A DNA stretch of 64,000 nt from the NCBI RefSeq assembly GCF_025291715.1, contig NZ_JAMBIZ010000006.1, positions 97,612-161,611 on the forward strand, read 5' to 3'. This stretch comes from Metasolibacillus sp. (lineage in GTDB: Bacteria; Bacillota; Bacilli; Bacillales_A; Planococcaceae). Of this stretch, positions 26,261-34,976 are shown in pieces; positions within the stretch are counted from its first letter, which is position 1; every line of letters begins with the position of its first letter. The notes under the pieces are model-generated. The model had not been told where the DNA came from and did no database searches. It was given only the letters and a program-made list of their open reading frames with translations. Both the position numbers and the translations under genes were made by a program.

Positions 26261-26947
26261 ATGAAAAAATATCAACATTTATTATTTGATTTAGATGACA
26301 CATTACTCGATTTTGGAGCGGCAGAGGATTTGGCACTGCATCGTTTATTTGAGGAGCAAAAAATTCCTTTAACTGAAGAGGTAGAAGAAAAATACCGTCA
26401 AATTAATAGCAGCTTATGGACACAATTTGAGCATGGCGAAATTACACGTGATGAAGTGATTACGACGCGCTTTGCTAAATTATTTGCAGCATACGATCAA
26501 GGAGTTGATGGGGTACTATTTGATACGAAATATCGCAATTATTTAGCGGAAAGCAAAGTGTTTGTGAAGGGAGCATGGGAGATTGTCAATGAGCTAGCGC
26601 GTCAATTTGATTTATATTTAGTGACCAATGGTGTATCTGTAACTCAATATAAACGTTTGCAAGTAACGGGATTAGCTCCATTTTTTAAAAATGTCTTCGT
26701 ATCTGAGGATACAGGCTATCAAAAGCCAATGAAAGGCTATTTTGATTATGTATTTGAACGTATTCCCAATTTCCGCATAGAAGAGGCATTGATTATTGGT
26801 GACTCTTTTTCGGCAGATATAGTAGGCGGTATTCAGGCAGGTATCGACACTTGCTGGTTCAACCAGCATGGCAAAGCGCCAGTTGAAAATTACAAACCTA
26901 AATATGAAATAGCAGAGTTACAGCAGCTAGCGAAAATTTTATTATAA
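26261..26947 (+). CDS. HAD hydrolase, YjjG/YfnB nucleotidase type
   Basis: 228-residue haloacid dehalogenase phosphatase. Catalytic FDLDDTLLDFG at residues 10-20 (nucleophile Asp and general-acid Asp), motif II LVTNG, motif III Lys in GYQKPMKG, motif IV IGDSFSADIVGG. YjjG relatives remove phosphate from noncanonical pyrimidine nucleotides. RBS AAAGGTGAGGTGA. Flanked by a bidirectional terminator. Confidence 0.87.
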   Translation: MKKYQHLLFDLDDTLLDFGAAEDLALHRLFEEQKIPLTEEVEEKYRQINSSLWTQFEHGEITRDEVITTRFAKLFAAYDQGVDGVLFDTKYRNYLAESKVFVKGAWEIVNELARQFDLYLVTNGVSVTQYKRLQVTGLAPFFKNVFVSEDTGYQKPMKGYFDYVFERIPNFRIEEALIIGDSFSADIVGGIQAGIDTCWFNQHGKAPVENYKPKYEIAELQQLAKILL

Positions 26948-26993
26948 AAAAGTCGATGTACACCAAAAGCTTTGGTATGTACATCGACTTTTT
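26946..26993. terminator. Strong terminator after the HAD gene
   Basis: AAAAAGTCGATGTAC pairs perfectly with GTACATCGACTTTTT; the inner part (CCAAAAGCTTTGG) extends the hairpin. It can act in both directions. Confidence 0.9.
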
Positions 26994-27302
26994 AGTTTCG
27001 ATTACAATATAAAACACTGTAATGTTTTTGATTTTCTTTGTAGTTCGTAGTTTATTATTTTCATCTTTGTCACCGCATATGAGCAAGCTGTACCGCAAAT
27101 TGAGCAGATGCCTGTACAGTTTGATGCTGCGGTGGTGATTTTGATTCAAGTAGCCATAGAGAAGAATAGTAGGCATCTGAGATCGCAATCAGATACATGA
27201 TAAATAATAAACATTTGGTTCAATGATTCAACGAAAATTTCTCCTTATATTTGAAAATTGGTGCCCTAATTATTGTACGGCTATCGTAACAAAAGGTTTC
27301 AA
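26994..27302. other. Intergenic stretch with no supported gene
   Basis: About 300 bases between a terminator and the end of the ABC permease gene. I see one imperfect 20-base direct repeat (ACCGCATATGAGCA at 27072 and ACCGCAAATTGAGCA at 27092). The minus-strand open frame across 26898-27188 lacks a ribosome site and family resemblance. No clear terminator follows the permease gene on the minus strand. Confidence 0.5.
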
Positions 27303-27983
27303 TTAATCTACCATGCGTTTTTTACAAAGGATAATTGCCACAACCCAAGCGAGGATTGTCCATAGTGCAATACCAATTAACGGTATAACCATTTCACCTT
27401 GAGCTAAGTCGGCTAATTGTGTACTTGGCAGCCATTTAGCGATTTTTAGGAATTCAAAACGTTCGGATAACATCATAACAAATGGACCGAATGGGAAAAT
27501 AATAGCAACTGGTAATATCGTAAATGTTGTTTCCAATGTTGACTTAGCAAATAAGCCACAAATTGTGCCTAAAGCTGCATAAAATAATATGGAAAGAAAC
27601 ATCGCAACGATAGAGGCAATGCTTGGCATATAGTCAACAACATAGCAACAAACAGCAATAACGATAGCAGATATAGCTGAAACTAATGCACTTTTACCAA
27701 TTAAAATATCTGCAAGTGAGGCAGGGGAAAGCAATAAGCTACGCAGTGTATTGCGTTCCTTTTCCTCGGCAATCAGAGCAGCTTGCACAAAGGCTGTTAC
27801 CATACCGAAAGTGAAGGCAAGCGGGAACAATAGTTGTTGTGCGGGTTCTACCCCATCCATTCTATATAAAAATGCCATAATGATTGGGAAAAATACCATG
27901 ATTGAAATCGCATAGTTGCGAGAAAACTCCTTGTAATCCTTCATAAAAATGGCTTGAATACGTGTAATTGAAATGTTCATCAT
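27303..27983 (-). CDS. ABC-2 type exporter permease
   Basis: 226 residues with six predicted membrane helices and the ABC-2 feature AALIAEEKERNTLRSLLLSPAS (given: AEEKERNTLRSLLLSP) between helices 2 and 3. Its start overlaps the ATPase stop by four bases, so they form a two-component exporter. Relatives export antibiotics, lipids or sodium; the substrate is unknown. The LytTR-containing protein upstream probably regulates it. Confidence 0.85.
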   Translation of the reverse strand: MMNISITRIQAIFMKDYKEFSRNYAISIMVFFPIIMAFLYRMDGVEPAQQLLFPLAFTFGMVTAFVQAALIAEEKERNTLRSLLLSPASLADILIGKSALVSAISAIVIAVCCYVVDYMPSIASIVAMFLSILFYAALGTICGLFAKSTLETTFTILPVAIIFPFGPFVMMLSERFEFLKIAKWLPSTQLADLAQGEMVIPLIGIALWTILAWVVAIILCKKRMVD

Positions 27984-28828
27984 TGTAAGTCACTCCCTGT
28001 TATTTTCATAAAAATATCGCCTAAAGTCGGTTCGTTTGAAAAGATGCGAGCAATTTGATTATTTGCCATCCAATTGTGTACAATTTGAGCATTTTGCGCT
28101 TCGTTTTTAATCACATGAGATGAGCCATCGACCAGTTCAACCGTGATTGTTTGCTCGCTATATTGCTCCTTTAATTGCTTTGGTGTACCGATTGCTTGAA
28201 TCGCACCTTTATTTAAAAAAGCAACACGATGGCACAGTGTTTCAGCTTCTTGCATATCATGCGTTGTTAAAAAGATGGTTGTACCTAGCTCATTTAAAGC
28301 GCGCAACCCTTTGTAAATATGGGCTGTGTTGACAGGGTCTAATGCAGAAGTTGGCTCATCTAAAAATAGAAGCTCTGGTTTATGCAAAATGGCTCTTGCT
28401 AATAAAACTCGCTGTGTCATTCCCTTTGATAACATATTTACTTTTTTCTTGTGCTCGCCATATAAATTGACAAATTCAAGCGCTTCTTTAATAGCTGTTG
28501 TTGGGACATCATATAGCTTGCAATAGAGCGCTAAATTTTCCTCGATTGATAAACGTGTATAAAGACCACTGTTATCCGTTAAAATTCCAAATTTTTTCCT
28601 ATTTTCGCTGTTTTGCATTGCACTAACAGGCATATTGAACACATTTGCTTCACCACCATCTTTATGGAGCTGTGCTGTTAAAACTTTAATTGTAGTTGTT
28701 TTGCCAGAACCACTTGGACCTAAGAAGCCAAAAATTTCCCCTTTTTGAATAGAAAATGTTACATCTGCTAAAGCGTTTGATTGTTGGAATGCCTTTTTTA
28801 AATGATGAACATCAATAATTGTTGTCAT
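27980..28828 (-). CDS. ABC-2 type exporter ATPase
   Basis: 282-residue ATPase: Walker A GPSGSGKTT near residue 37, signature MLSKGMTQRVLLARAIL, Walker B LLFLDEPTSALDP, H-loop LTTHDMQEAE, and a C-terminal extension typical of drug-exporter ATPases. RBS GAGGGGAAATACG upstream. First gene of the exporter pair, 147 bases after the LytTR gene, which reads in the same direction. Confidence 0.9.
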   Translation of the reverse strand: MTTIIDVHHLKKAFQQSNALADVTFSIQKGEIFGFLGPSGSGKTTTIKVLTAQLHKDGGEANVFNMPVSAMQNSENRKKFGILTDNSGLYTRLSIEENLALYCKLYDVPTTAIKEALEFVNLYGEHKKKVNMLSKGMTQRVLLARAILHKPELLFLDEPTSALDPVNTAHIYKGLRALNELGTTIFLTTHDMQEAETLCHRVAFLNKGAIQAIGTPKQLKEQYSEQTITVELVDGSSHVIKNEAQNAQIVHNWMANNQIARIFSNEPTLGDIFMKITGSDLQ

Positions 28829-28974
28829 ATCGTATTTCCCCTCCGTATTCGTTATGCCTTAAATATAATGCAAGATTAGAAGCATCGCATTCATTTCGTG
28901 ACGAAAAGAGGGGAAATAAAGATGATTGGAGCTATATGAGGATAAATGGAGCAAATTATTTCCCCGGAAATTCG

Positions 28975-29916
28975 TTAAATTCCGATAAGCTCTTTTAATG
29001 TGGCGAGTTTATTTTTAGATAAAGGGACTGTTGTTTTTGTTGTTGTATGAATGGATAAGCTATAGCTATTTTTTGTCCAAGTAATAATTTCACGTACCTT
29101 TTGTAAATTGACAATATATGAACGATGACAACGAAAGAAGCCTAAAGGTAAAAGACGCTGTTCAAGCTCTGTTAAAGTTAATGAACAAGGATATGCTTCA
29201 CCTGCTACATAAATAGAAACATCGCCCTCCACACTTTCTATATAGTCAATTTCAGGTGGATTAAATAAAATAATTTTGTCATTTTTCTTTGTTGGGATTT
29301 TCTCGATTTTGATCGGAGAAAATGAAGCAATGTCGTTTGGTGTTGTATCTTGTCCCACAACATCTAATAAACATAAGCCCTGCGCATCTAAACGATTCGT
29401 TTCGTGACACGAAATAAATAAATCCTCTAAATTGTTAGATAGCAATAAAAGCATTTTTTGTGTCATTTTTTCAAATAATTGTACTGTTAATTGTTTTGAA
29501 AAATCCTCCATATTTTGTAGAGGTTCTTCCACAACAATAATTGAGGCAGGTGTTAAATAAAGCTTTAAATAATGAAGTAATTGACGATTACTATTGGATA
29601 ATTGATGGACTTTCATTTTTTGGAAATCAGTTAAATGAATAAGCTGCAATAATGCTTCCGTCGTTTCAGCGGAATTAAATAGCTTTTTGAAAAAGGCAAC
29701 ATGCTCCTTTACTGTTAAACGATCATACAAATTATCATCTTTTAAATGGATATAGCTATTTGGTAGTTTCATCAACATCTTTAATACATATTGTATTTTT
29801 GCTTGGTCTGTATAAATACCCATAATAAACTCTGGATGGTATGGAATTGCTAACGAAGGGCAAATAATATTGCCAGCTTCAACATAAGCAGGAATATCGA
29901 TTGTTGTTGTGTGCAT
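28975..29916 (-). CDS. LytTR DNA-binding regulator fused to a degenerate ABC-ATPase-like domain
   Basis: 313 residues. The C-terminal third (IDYIESVEGDVSIYV, LGFFRCHRSYIVNL, TTVPLSKNKLATLKE) is a clear LytTR DNA-binding domain. Residues 1-190 keep the outline of an ABC ATPase (DRLTVKEHVAFFKKLF, HQLSNSNRQLLHYLKL where the signature should be, VVEEPLQNMEDFSK at Walker B) but have no Walker A GxxGxGKS and a broken signature. It may sense the state of the neighbouring exporter rather than hydrolyse ATP. It lies just upstream of, and co-directional with, the ABC pair, which it probably controls. Confidence 0.85.
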   Translation of the reverse strand: MHTTTIDIPAYVEAGNIICPSLAIPYHPEFIMGIYTDQAKIQYVLKMLMKLPNSYIHLKDDNLYDRLTVKEHVAFFKKLFNSAETTEALLQLIHLTDFQKMKVHQLSNSNRQLLHYLKLYLTPASIIVVEEPLQNMEDFSKQLTVQLFEKMTQKMLLLLSNNLEDLFISCHETNRLDAQGLCLLDVVGQDTTPNDIASFSPIKIEKIPTKKNDKIILFNPPEIDYIESVEGDVSIYVAGEAYPCSLTLTELEQRLLPLGFFRCHRSYIVNLQKVREIITWTKNSYSLSIHTTTKTTVPLSKNKLATLKELIGI

Positions 29917-30014
29917 GGAAAAACCTCACTTTTAGTAAGCTAATCTTATTATATAATAGAGAAGAGCATGTTAAAATAAATAGTTAATGCTGAAAGTAAA
30001 GGAAGTGCTATATA

Positions 30015-30647
30015 ATGACACCATTTTTAACAGTTGCAGAAGTTCGTTTAATTGAGCAGCAGCTAATGAAAATTGTAAATGCCAAGGCCTCGTCAAAGGA
30101 TGCCAATATATTGGCGACAGTAAGAGAGCTTGCAATGGCTACATTGAATGAAAAATTGCCACTTGGAGAAGACAAGGAGACGCTATTAAAAGCTGCTGAG
30201 GCTGTAGAGGATCGACTAGATGTCACATTATTTCTAGAAAATTTGCATGTTTATACGATTCCATTTAAAGCAATTTCAGAAAAAGGGATTGAAAAACTAT
30301 TTAAAAAAGAGAAAAAGCTAAAAATGCCTAAGTTAGATGAAGTGAACTGGAAGGGCATTAGCTATTTATCATGGCAAGATATCGGCACACATCGTCAATA
30401 TATGATTATTGAGAGAGAAGGGCAGTTTACAGGCTTGAAAGGAACAGTAAGTGGCACGAATGCGAAAGGTATTTGTGCGATTTGTAATGAGCATTCAGAT
30501 GTCCACCTGTTTACAGCGAAAGTAAAGGGACAGGCTGATGCCTATAAATCATATAGCCAATATATTTGTGATGATGTGGAGAAATGTAATCATCGCATTA
30601 AAGATTATGAACGACTTGTTCAATTTGTTGAAAATAACTTGGTTTAA
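30015..30647 (+). CDS. FusB-family elongation factor G-binding protein
   Basis: 210 residues, two domains: helical N-terminal domain and a C-terminal treble-clef zinc finger (GICAICNEHSDVHLF, then YICDDVEKCNHRI). FusB/FusC proteins bind EF-G and free it from ribosomes stalled by fusidic acid; chromosomal homologues exist in many Firmicutes. ATG start after AAAGGAAG. It is 15 bases upstream of an MFS transporter gene with which it likely forms an operon. Actual fusidic acid protection is untested. Confidence 0.85.
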   Translation: MTPFLTVAEVRLIEQQLMKIVNAKASSKDANILATVRELAMATLNEKLPLGEDKETLLKAAEAVEDRLDVTLFLENLHVYTIPFKAISEKGIEKLFKKEKKLKMPKLDEVNWKGISYLSWQDIGTHRQYMIIEREGQFTGLKGTVSGTNAKGICAICNEHSDVHLFTAKVKGQADAYKSYSQYICDDVEKCNHRIKDYERLVQFVENNLV

Positions 30648-30662
30648 ATAAGGAGATACGTG

Positions 30663-31826
30663 ATGAATAAAGCTATTCTTTTACTCGTATCCGTGCAATT
30701 CTTTGTTTATGTAGGATTCGGTTTAATTATTCCTGTTTTACCAGAGGTCATTGTCCAGCAAGGCTTTCATCCAATGCATGTCGGGGGCTTACTGACAATT
30801 TATTCACTTGCAAGCTTTTTTACAGCCCCTTTATGGGGACGTTTATCTGATAAAGTAGGGCGTAAAAAATTAATTTTAGTAGGCTTGCTTGGTTTTAGCT
30901 TAAGCTTTATGCTAGTTTCCATATTTATTGATTCATTGCCAATGCTTTATGCTTCACGTGTTGTGGGGGGCTTGTTTTCAGGTGCATTGTATACAGCCGT
31001 AACAGGCTTTATTGGCGATATTTCAAATGAGGACAACCGCAATAAATATATGGGCTTTATGGGAATGTCGATTGGGTTAGGCTTTATTTTTGGTCCAGCA
31101 ATCGGTGGTTTACTTGGAGAAATTAGCGTACGGATGCCATTTACTGTATCGGCGATTTTAATTTTTGCGCTATTCTTTTATGCTTTAGCTATATTGAATG
31201 AGCCGGAAACATATCGCAAGACAGAGGGGCGCGTCATTATTCCGCTGGCTGCTGGCAAGCTATTTAGCTATCGCATCCGCTATTTATTTATCTTTTCGTT
31301 TTCAGTGACATTTTTATTAGCGGGTGTTGAATCAACATTGCAGCTATTCCAAATGGATGCGATTCAAATTACCTCTGCACAAATCGGCTCGCTATTTTTA
31401 TTTAGTGGCTTTGTCGACTTTTTCATTCAAGGAATGGTCGTGCGCAAAGTAAAGGATGGACAAGAGCCAAAGTGGTTAATGCTGGCACAAATTATTACAG
31501 CAATCGGCTTATTGATGCTACCATTTACGAATAGCTTAGCCTTTGCTGGTGTCGCATTATGTGTATTTACAGCAGGCAATGCACTTGCCCGAACGTTAAA
31601 TACATCGCTTGCCTCAAAGGAATCTGGCGGAATGTATGGCACTGCTGCGGGAGTTATTTATTCAATGGATAGCTTAGGGCGCATTATCGGGCCATTATTT
31701 TTCACATGGCTGCTGACAATGGCAGGTGGAGAAACATATTATTTATCAGCAAGTATTGCGGTTGCCAGTATCATGCTGTTGTGGGTTTTTACAAGAAGTG
31801 TGAAGTCTTTAAGGCAAGCAAAATAG
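30663..31826 (+). CDS. MFS efflux transporter (TetA/Bmr-like)
   Basis: 387 residues, 12 predicted membrane helices, DHA1-type. Motif A LWGRLSDKVGRKKLILVG lies between helices 2 and 3, and GGLFSGALYTAVTGFIGD after helix 4. Likely proton-coupled drug efflux. AGGAG at 30651-30655 is seven bases before the ATG at 30663; a GTG three bases earlier is less likely. Follows the FusB-like gene; a terminator starts at its stop. Confidence 0.87.
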   Translation: MNKAILLLVSVQFFVYVGFGLIIPVLPEVIVQQGFHPMHVGGLLTIYSLASFFTAPLWGRLSDKVGRKKLILVGLLGFSLSFMLVSIFIDSLPMLYASRVVGGLFSGALYTAVTGFIGDISNEDNRNKYMGFMGMSIGLGFIFGPAIGGLLGEISVRMPFTVSAILIFALFFYALAILNEPETYRKTEGRVIIPLAAGKLFSYRIRYLFIFSFSVTFLLAGVESTLQLFQMDAIQITSAQIGSLFLFSGFVDFFIQGMVVRKVKDGQEPKWLMLAQIITAIGLLMLPFTNSLAFAGVALCVFTAGNALARTLNTSLASKESGGMYGTAAGVIYSMDSLGRIIGPLFFTWLLTMAGGETYYLSASIAVASIMLLWVFTRSVKSLRQAK

Positions 31827-31855
31827 GGCTACTAAAAAGTAGTCCTATTATTTTT
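31824..31855 (+). terminator. Terminator of the FusB-MFS operon
   Basis: TAGGGCTACT / AGTAGTCCTA stem (one G-T pair) with four-base loop, beginning at the stop codon and followed by TTATTTTT. Confidence 0.82.
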
Positions 31856-31866
31856 GGATTAGTACC

Positions 31867-31915
31867 TTGCATTGAACAGTAGTGGATGCTATACTACTAA
31901 TTAATAAATAGTAGT
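31867..31915 (+). promoter_or_regulatory. Promoter and possible autoregulatory operator of the PadR operon
   Basis: TTGCAT (31867-31872), 17-base spacer, TATACT (31890-31895). Overlapping the -10 box and start site is an inverted repeat ACTACTA / TAGTAGT (31893-31899, 31909-31915). A PadR repressor bound there would block its own operon. The promoter fits well; the operator is a suggestion. Confidence 0.65.
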
Positions 31916-31930
31916 GAAGGGGGGAGCCAA

Positions 31931-32245
31931 ATGAATCCACAATTTAAAAAAGGTGTATTGAATTTATGTGTGCTTGCATTGCTTGAACAGCGTGATATGT
32001 ATGGTTATGAGCTGGTGCAAGCTATTTCCAGTAAAATCAATATTTCAGAAGGTGCAGTTTATCCATTGCTACGTCGTCTAACAGCAGAAGGTTATTTTAC
32101 AACCTATATGGTGGAATCGACAGAAGGACCTGCTAGAAAGTATTATCAAATTACGGAAGATGGCAAGGCGCAATTGCGTATACAAAAGATGGAATGGGAA
32201 CATTTTTATCAAGCAGTAAACAGTTTAATAAATGAGGGGGAGTAA
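31931..32245 (+). CDS. PadR family transcriptional regulator
   Basis: 104-residue winged-helix regulator: FKKGVLNLCVLALLEQRDMYGYELVQ start, then ISEGAVYPLLRRLTAEGYF and GPARKYYQIT wing (each listed as a short piece of the PadR domain). PadR-s1 proteins next to DUF1700/DUF4097 genes are usually autorepressors responding to membrane or antimicrobial stress. RBS GGGGGAG. Two bases before the next gene. Confidence 0.9.
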   Translation: MNPQFKKGVLNLCVLALLEQRDMYGYELVQAISSKINISEGAVYPLLRRLTAEGYFTTYMVESTEGPARKYYQITEDGKAQLRIQKMEWEHFYQAVNSLINEGE

Positions 32246-32247
32246 TA

Positions 32248-33285
32248 ATGATGGAACAACAATTTTTAAATAAGCTAGAGCAAGCGTTAGTAAAATTAAA
32301 TGATGGTGAACGTCAAGATATATTGCGTGATTTTAAGGAATATTTTGCAAGTGGTCAGGCTGAAGGGAAATCGGTTGAAGAAATGATTGCTTCCTTAGGC
32401 GATGTGAATGAATTAGCAGCAGAGCTATTAAAGGCATACTCAGAGCAAGAATTTGTGCAAACATCAAAAGCTGTTAAGGAAGAGGAATTCAGCCATATTA
32501 AAATTGACAGTGAGCTTGCTGCTGTTGAATTACTACCATCACCTACTGGGAAATTTTATACAGAATTAAAAAGCAAAGGTGAGCAATATACGATGGATGT
32601 GGAAATTGCTAATAACACATTAACAATAGATATTCAGCGTGAGGAAGGCAACTTTAAGATTTTTGGTGTAAATATTAATTTTAATTTCAATATAAATAAC
32701 GGGGCAACTGCATTCGTTTATGTACCAGAAAAGCTTTATGAGAGCATTGTCATTAAAAATGAAATTGGCGGCACAGTGATTGAAAGGCTACAAGCGAAAG
32801 ATATTAAATGCCGCACATCTGTTGGGAAGGCTAAGCTAAAAAATATTTTAGCAAGTGATTTAAATATCAAATCAAGCGTTGGGAAAGCGGAGCTTCAATC
32901 TGTTCATGCCACAACAGCTACCGTTAAAAGTGATGCTGGAAAAGTCGTAATTGAGGACTCTATTGCTGAGGTTTGGCATGTTAAATCAGAGGCGGGGCGT
33001 GTCGATTTAGTCAATGTACAAGGAGAAATTGATGCCCGTACAGAGGCAGGTAAGGTGACATTAAATGTTGAAAGCATTACAAAGCCACTCAGCTTGAAAA
33101 CAAGTGTAGGGAAGATTGAGGTGTTAACAGATAAAAAAATTGATAATGCGACGATTGAGGCGAAATCAGAGCTAGGGAAAATTTCGATTTATGGCGAGCG
33201 TAGTAAGCGTCTCGTCTATGGTGCAGGAGAGAATTTGATTAAGCTAAAAACGGAGCTAGGCAGCATCACGATTGATCAAAAATGA
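32248..33285 (+). CDS. DUF1700 - DUF4097 adhesin-like protein
   Basis: 345 residues. N-terminal DUF1700 segment (LNKLEQALVKLNDGERQDIL, LGDVNELAAELLKAY), then a DUF4097 right-handed beta-helix made of repeats such as TSVGKAKLKNI, SSVGKAELQSV and SDAGKVVIEDS. No membrane helix or signal. Coupled to the PadR gene. In related Bacilli such operons respond to cell-envelope stress; here the job is unknown. Two adjacent ATGs (32248, 32251) may start it. Confidence 0.85.
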   Translation: MMEQQFLNKLEQALVKLNDGERQDILRDFKEYFASGQAEGKSVEEMIASLGDVNELAAELLKAYSEQEFVQTSKAVKEEEFSHIKIDSELAAVELLPSPTGKFYTELKSKGEQYTMDVEIANNTLTIDIQREEGNFKIFGVNINFNFNINNGATAFVYVPEKLYESIVIKNEIGGTVIERLQAKDIKCRTSVGKAKLKNILASDLNIKSSVGKAELQSVHATTATVKSDAGKVVIEDSIAEVWHVKSEAGRVDLVNVQGEIDARTEAGKVTLNVESITKPLSLKTSVGKIEVLTDKKIDNATIEAKSELGKISIYGERSKRLVYGAGENLIKLKTELGSITIDQK

Positions 33286-33368
33286 TAGTTCGAAACGTAC
33301 GTAGTCAAGTAGCTGTTAGTTTGTTACAATAGCAGTAAGAAACAATTGTCTACGAGGTGACGCACAAA

Positions 33369-34016
33369 ATGGTATGGATACTGCTAGGTATTTTTCTATT
33401 AATAGTAATAGTGATGTTAGTTATTTATAAATATGATGATTCTTTGTTTAGTAAGGCTACATCGTATTCAATTTTTGATGTGCTAAGCAGTAGTAGAATT
33501 CGAACATTATATACGTTAACAAATGAATTAAAAGCTACAAAAGAAAAGTATGATATTTTATTTGATGTGCAACTTCAATCGGACGAAGCGCCTGTTGATG
33601 CGCTGATTATGCATACTTCAGGTATTTATATTATAAGAGTAGAGCAGAAAAAGGGCTGGATTGCAGGGCGTGAGCAAGATCTTGAATGGTCACAGCTTTT
33701 ATATAAAGACCGAAAAGAAGCTTTTCCAAATCCAATTCACCAAGTGCAGCGTAGCATTTATGCATTGCGTGATTTATTGCCTAATATTGATGTTGAAGCT
33801 TATAAAACACTTGTTGTTTTTACAAATGAATGCTCCTTCCAAAAAATTGAGCTACATTCCGATAAAATTGATGTATTGAAGGCAAAGGATTTGAAAGGCT
33901 GGATTACCGATTTACGTGGACAGAAAGATCAATTATCGACTGAAAATGTGCAGGCGATTTATGACGCATTGAAGGACCGAAAAGATGCGGTACATTTAAC
34001 AACAAAAACAGCTTAA
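33369..34016 (+). CDS. Membrane-anchored NERD-domain protein
   Basis: 215 residues: N-terminal membrane helix (MVWILLGIFLLIVIVMLVIY), then a NERD-like nuclease-related domain (LTNELKATKEKYDILFDVQL, VDALIMHTSGIYIIRVEQKKGWI, NPIHQVQRSIYALRDLL). The D...E-x-K pattern of the nuclease fold appears as VDALI and RVEQK. ATG at 33369 is nine bases after AGGTGA; an upstream GTG overlaps that site. Function unknown; monocistronic, ended by a terminator. Confidence 0.75.
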   Translation: MVWILLGIFLLIVIVMLVIYKYDDSLFSKATSYSIFDVLSSSRIRTLYTLTNELKATKEKYDILFDVQLQSDEAPVDALIMHTSGIYIIRVEQKKGWIAGREQDLEWSQLLYKDRKEAFPNPIHQVQRSIYALRDLLPNIDVEAYKTLVVFTNECSFQKIELHSDKIDVLKAKDLKGWITDLRGQKDQLSTENVQAIYDALKDRKDAVHLTTKTA

Positions 34017-34020
34017 TTAT

Positions 34021-34064
34021 GAAAATGCCAGAAAAGTAGATAGCTGCTTTTTCGGCATTTTTTA
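34021..34064 (+). terminator. Terminator of the NERD gene
   Basis: AAAATGCCAGAAAAG pairs with CTTTTTCGGCATTTT with a small mismatch; T tract follows. Confidence 0.82.
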
Positions 34065-34136
34065 TTTGAATGAGCATCTATTTTTGTTAAGGGCTATTTT
34101 CCTGTACAATAAAGAAAACAGTTGTAGGAGAGCACG

Positions 34137-34973
34137 ATGAAACAATTATCAAAAAGAGCAGCAAGCATTCATTGTATAAAGCAGCATATCAGCTTATTTG
34201 CCTGTCCATTTTGTCATACGCAAATGCAGCTAAATGACTCAGGAACAATGAGCTGTAGTCAAAAGCATTCATTCGATATGGCGAAGCAGGGCTATATGAA
34301 TTTTATGACAAGGCCTGTCGCTTCGATGTATAGCAAGGAGTTATTTGAGGCACGTCAAGAAGTGATTGCGAGCGGTCTTTATGACCCGCTGCAAAGGAGA
34401 ATTGCCGAGCTACTTAATAATGGGCAAATGATTTTAGACACAGGCTCTGGTGAAGGGTCACATTTAGCTCGTATTTGCGCACAGCTACCGCAAGCAGTCG
34501 GTGTTGGAATTGATATTTCAAAAGAGGGGATTATTGCTGCCGCTAAGTTTTATAGTGATAAAATTTGGTGTGTCGGTGACTTAGCGAATAGCCCATTCCA
34601 ATCAGAGAGCTTTACAACGATTTTAAATATTTTATCGCCTGCTAATTATGAGGAATTTAAGCGCCTGCTTCGGCCCAATGGCAAGGTAATTAAAGTTGTG
34701 CCACAGAAAGGCTATTTGCAGGAGCTACGACGCCAAGCATTTGCGGATTCTGAGAAGGAAAGCTATTCTAATGCGCAGACGGTGGAGCGTTTTAAAGATA
34801 GCTTTGCAAAAGTGGATGTGCAACGGCTTACTTATACTGTGCAATTATCAACAGAGCTTGTGCCAAAATTGCTGCAAATGACGCCAATGGGCTGGCATAT
34901 TGAAAATAGCACAGCAGTCGAGCTGCCACAAATTACGATTGATGTTGATATTTTAGTTGGGGAAGGGGAATAA
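34137..34973 (+). CDS. RlmA-family 23S rRNA (guanine-N1) methyltransferase
   Basis: 278 residues. N-terminal zinc ribbon (FACPFCHTQM and MSCSQKHSFDMAKQGY), then a SAM-binding Rossmann domain (ILDTGSGEGSHLARI, GVGIDISKEGI). RlmA(I) modifies G745 and RlmA(II)/TlrB G748 of 23S rRNA, the latter affecting macrolide binding. Gram-positive members are usually RlmA(II). First of a run of four closely spaced genes. RBS GTAGGAGAG. Confidence 0.87.
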   Translation: MKQLSKRAASIHCIKQHISLFACPFCHTQMQLNDSGTMSCSQKHSFDMAKQGYMNFMTRPVASMYSKELFEARQEVIASGLYDPLQRRIAELLNNGQMILDTGSGEGSHLARICAQLPQAVGVGIDISKEGIIAAAKFYSDKIWCVGDLANSPFQSESFTTILNILSPANYEEFKRLLRPNGKVIKVVPQKGYLQELRRQAFADSEKESYSNAQTVERFKDSFAKVDVQRLTYTVQLSTELVPKLLQMTPMGWHIENSTAVELPQITIDVDILVGEGE

Positions 34974-34976
34974 ACA

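Noticed and set aside
27072..27106. Two-unit direct repeat (ACCGCA-type, 20-bp step)
   Set aside because: Only two imperfect units and not at 21 bp, so I do not count it with the 21-bp arrays.
26898..27188. Minus-strand open frame of 96 codons
   Set aside because: Crosses a strong terminator and the end of the HAD gene; no ribosome site and no recognisable protein features.
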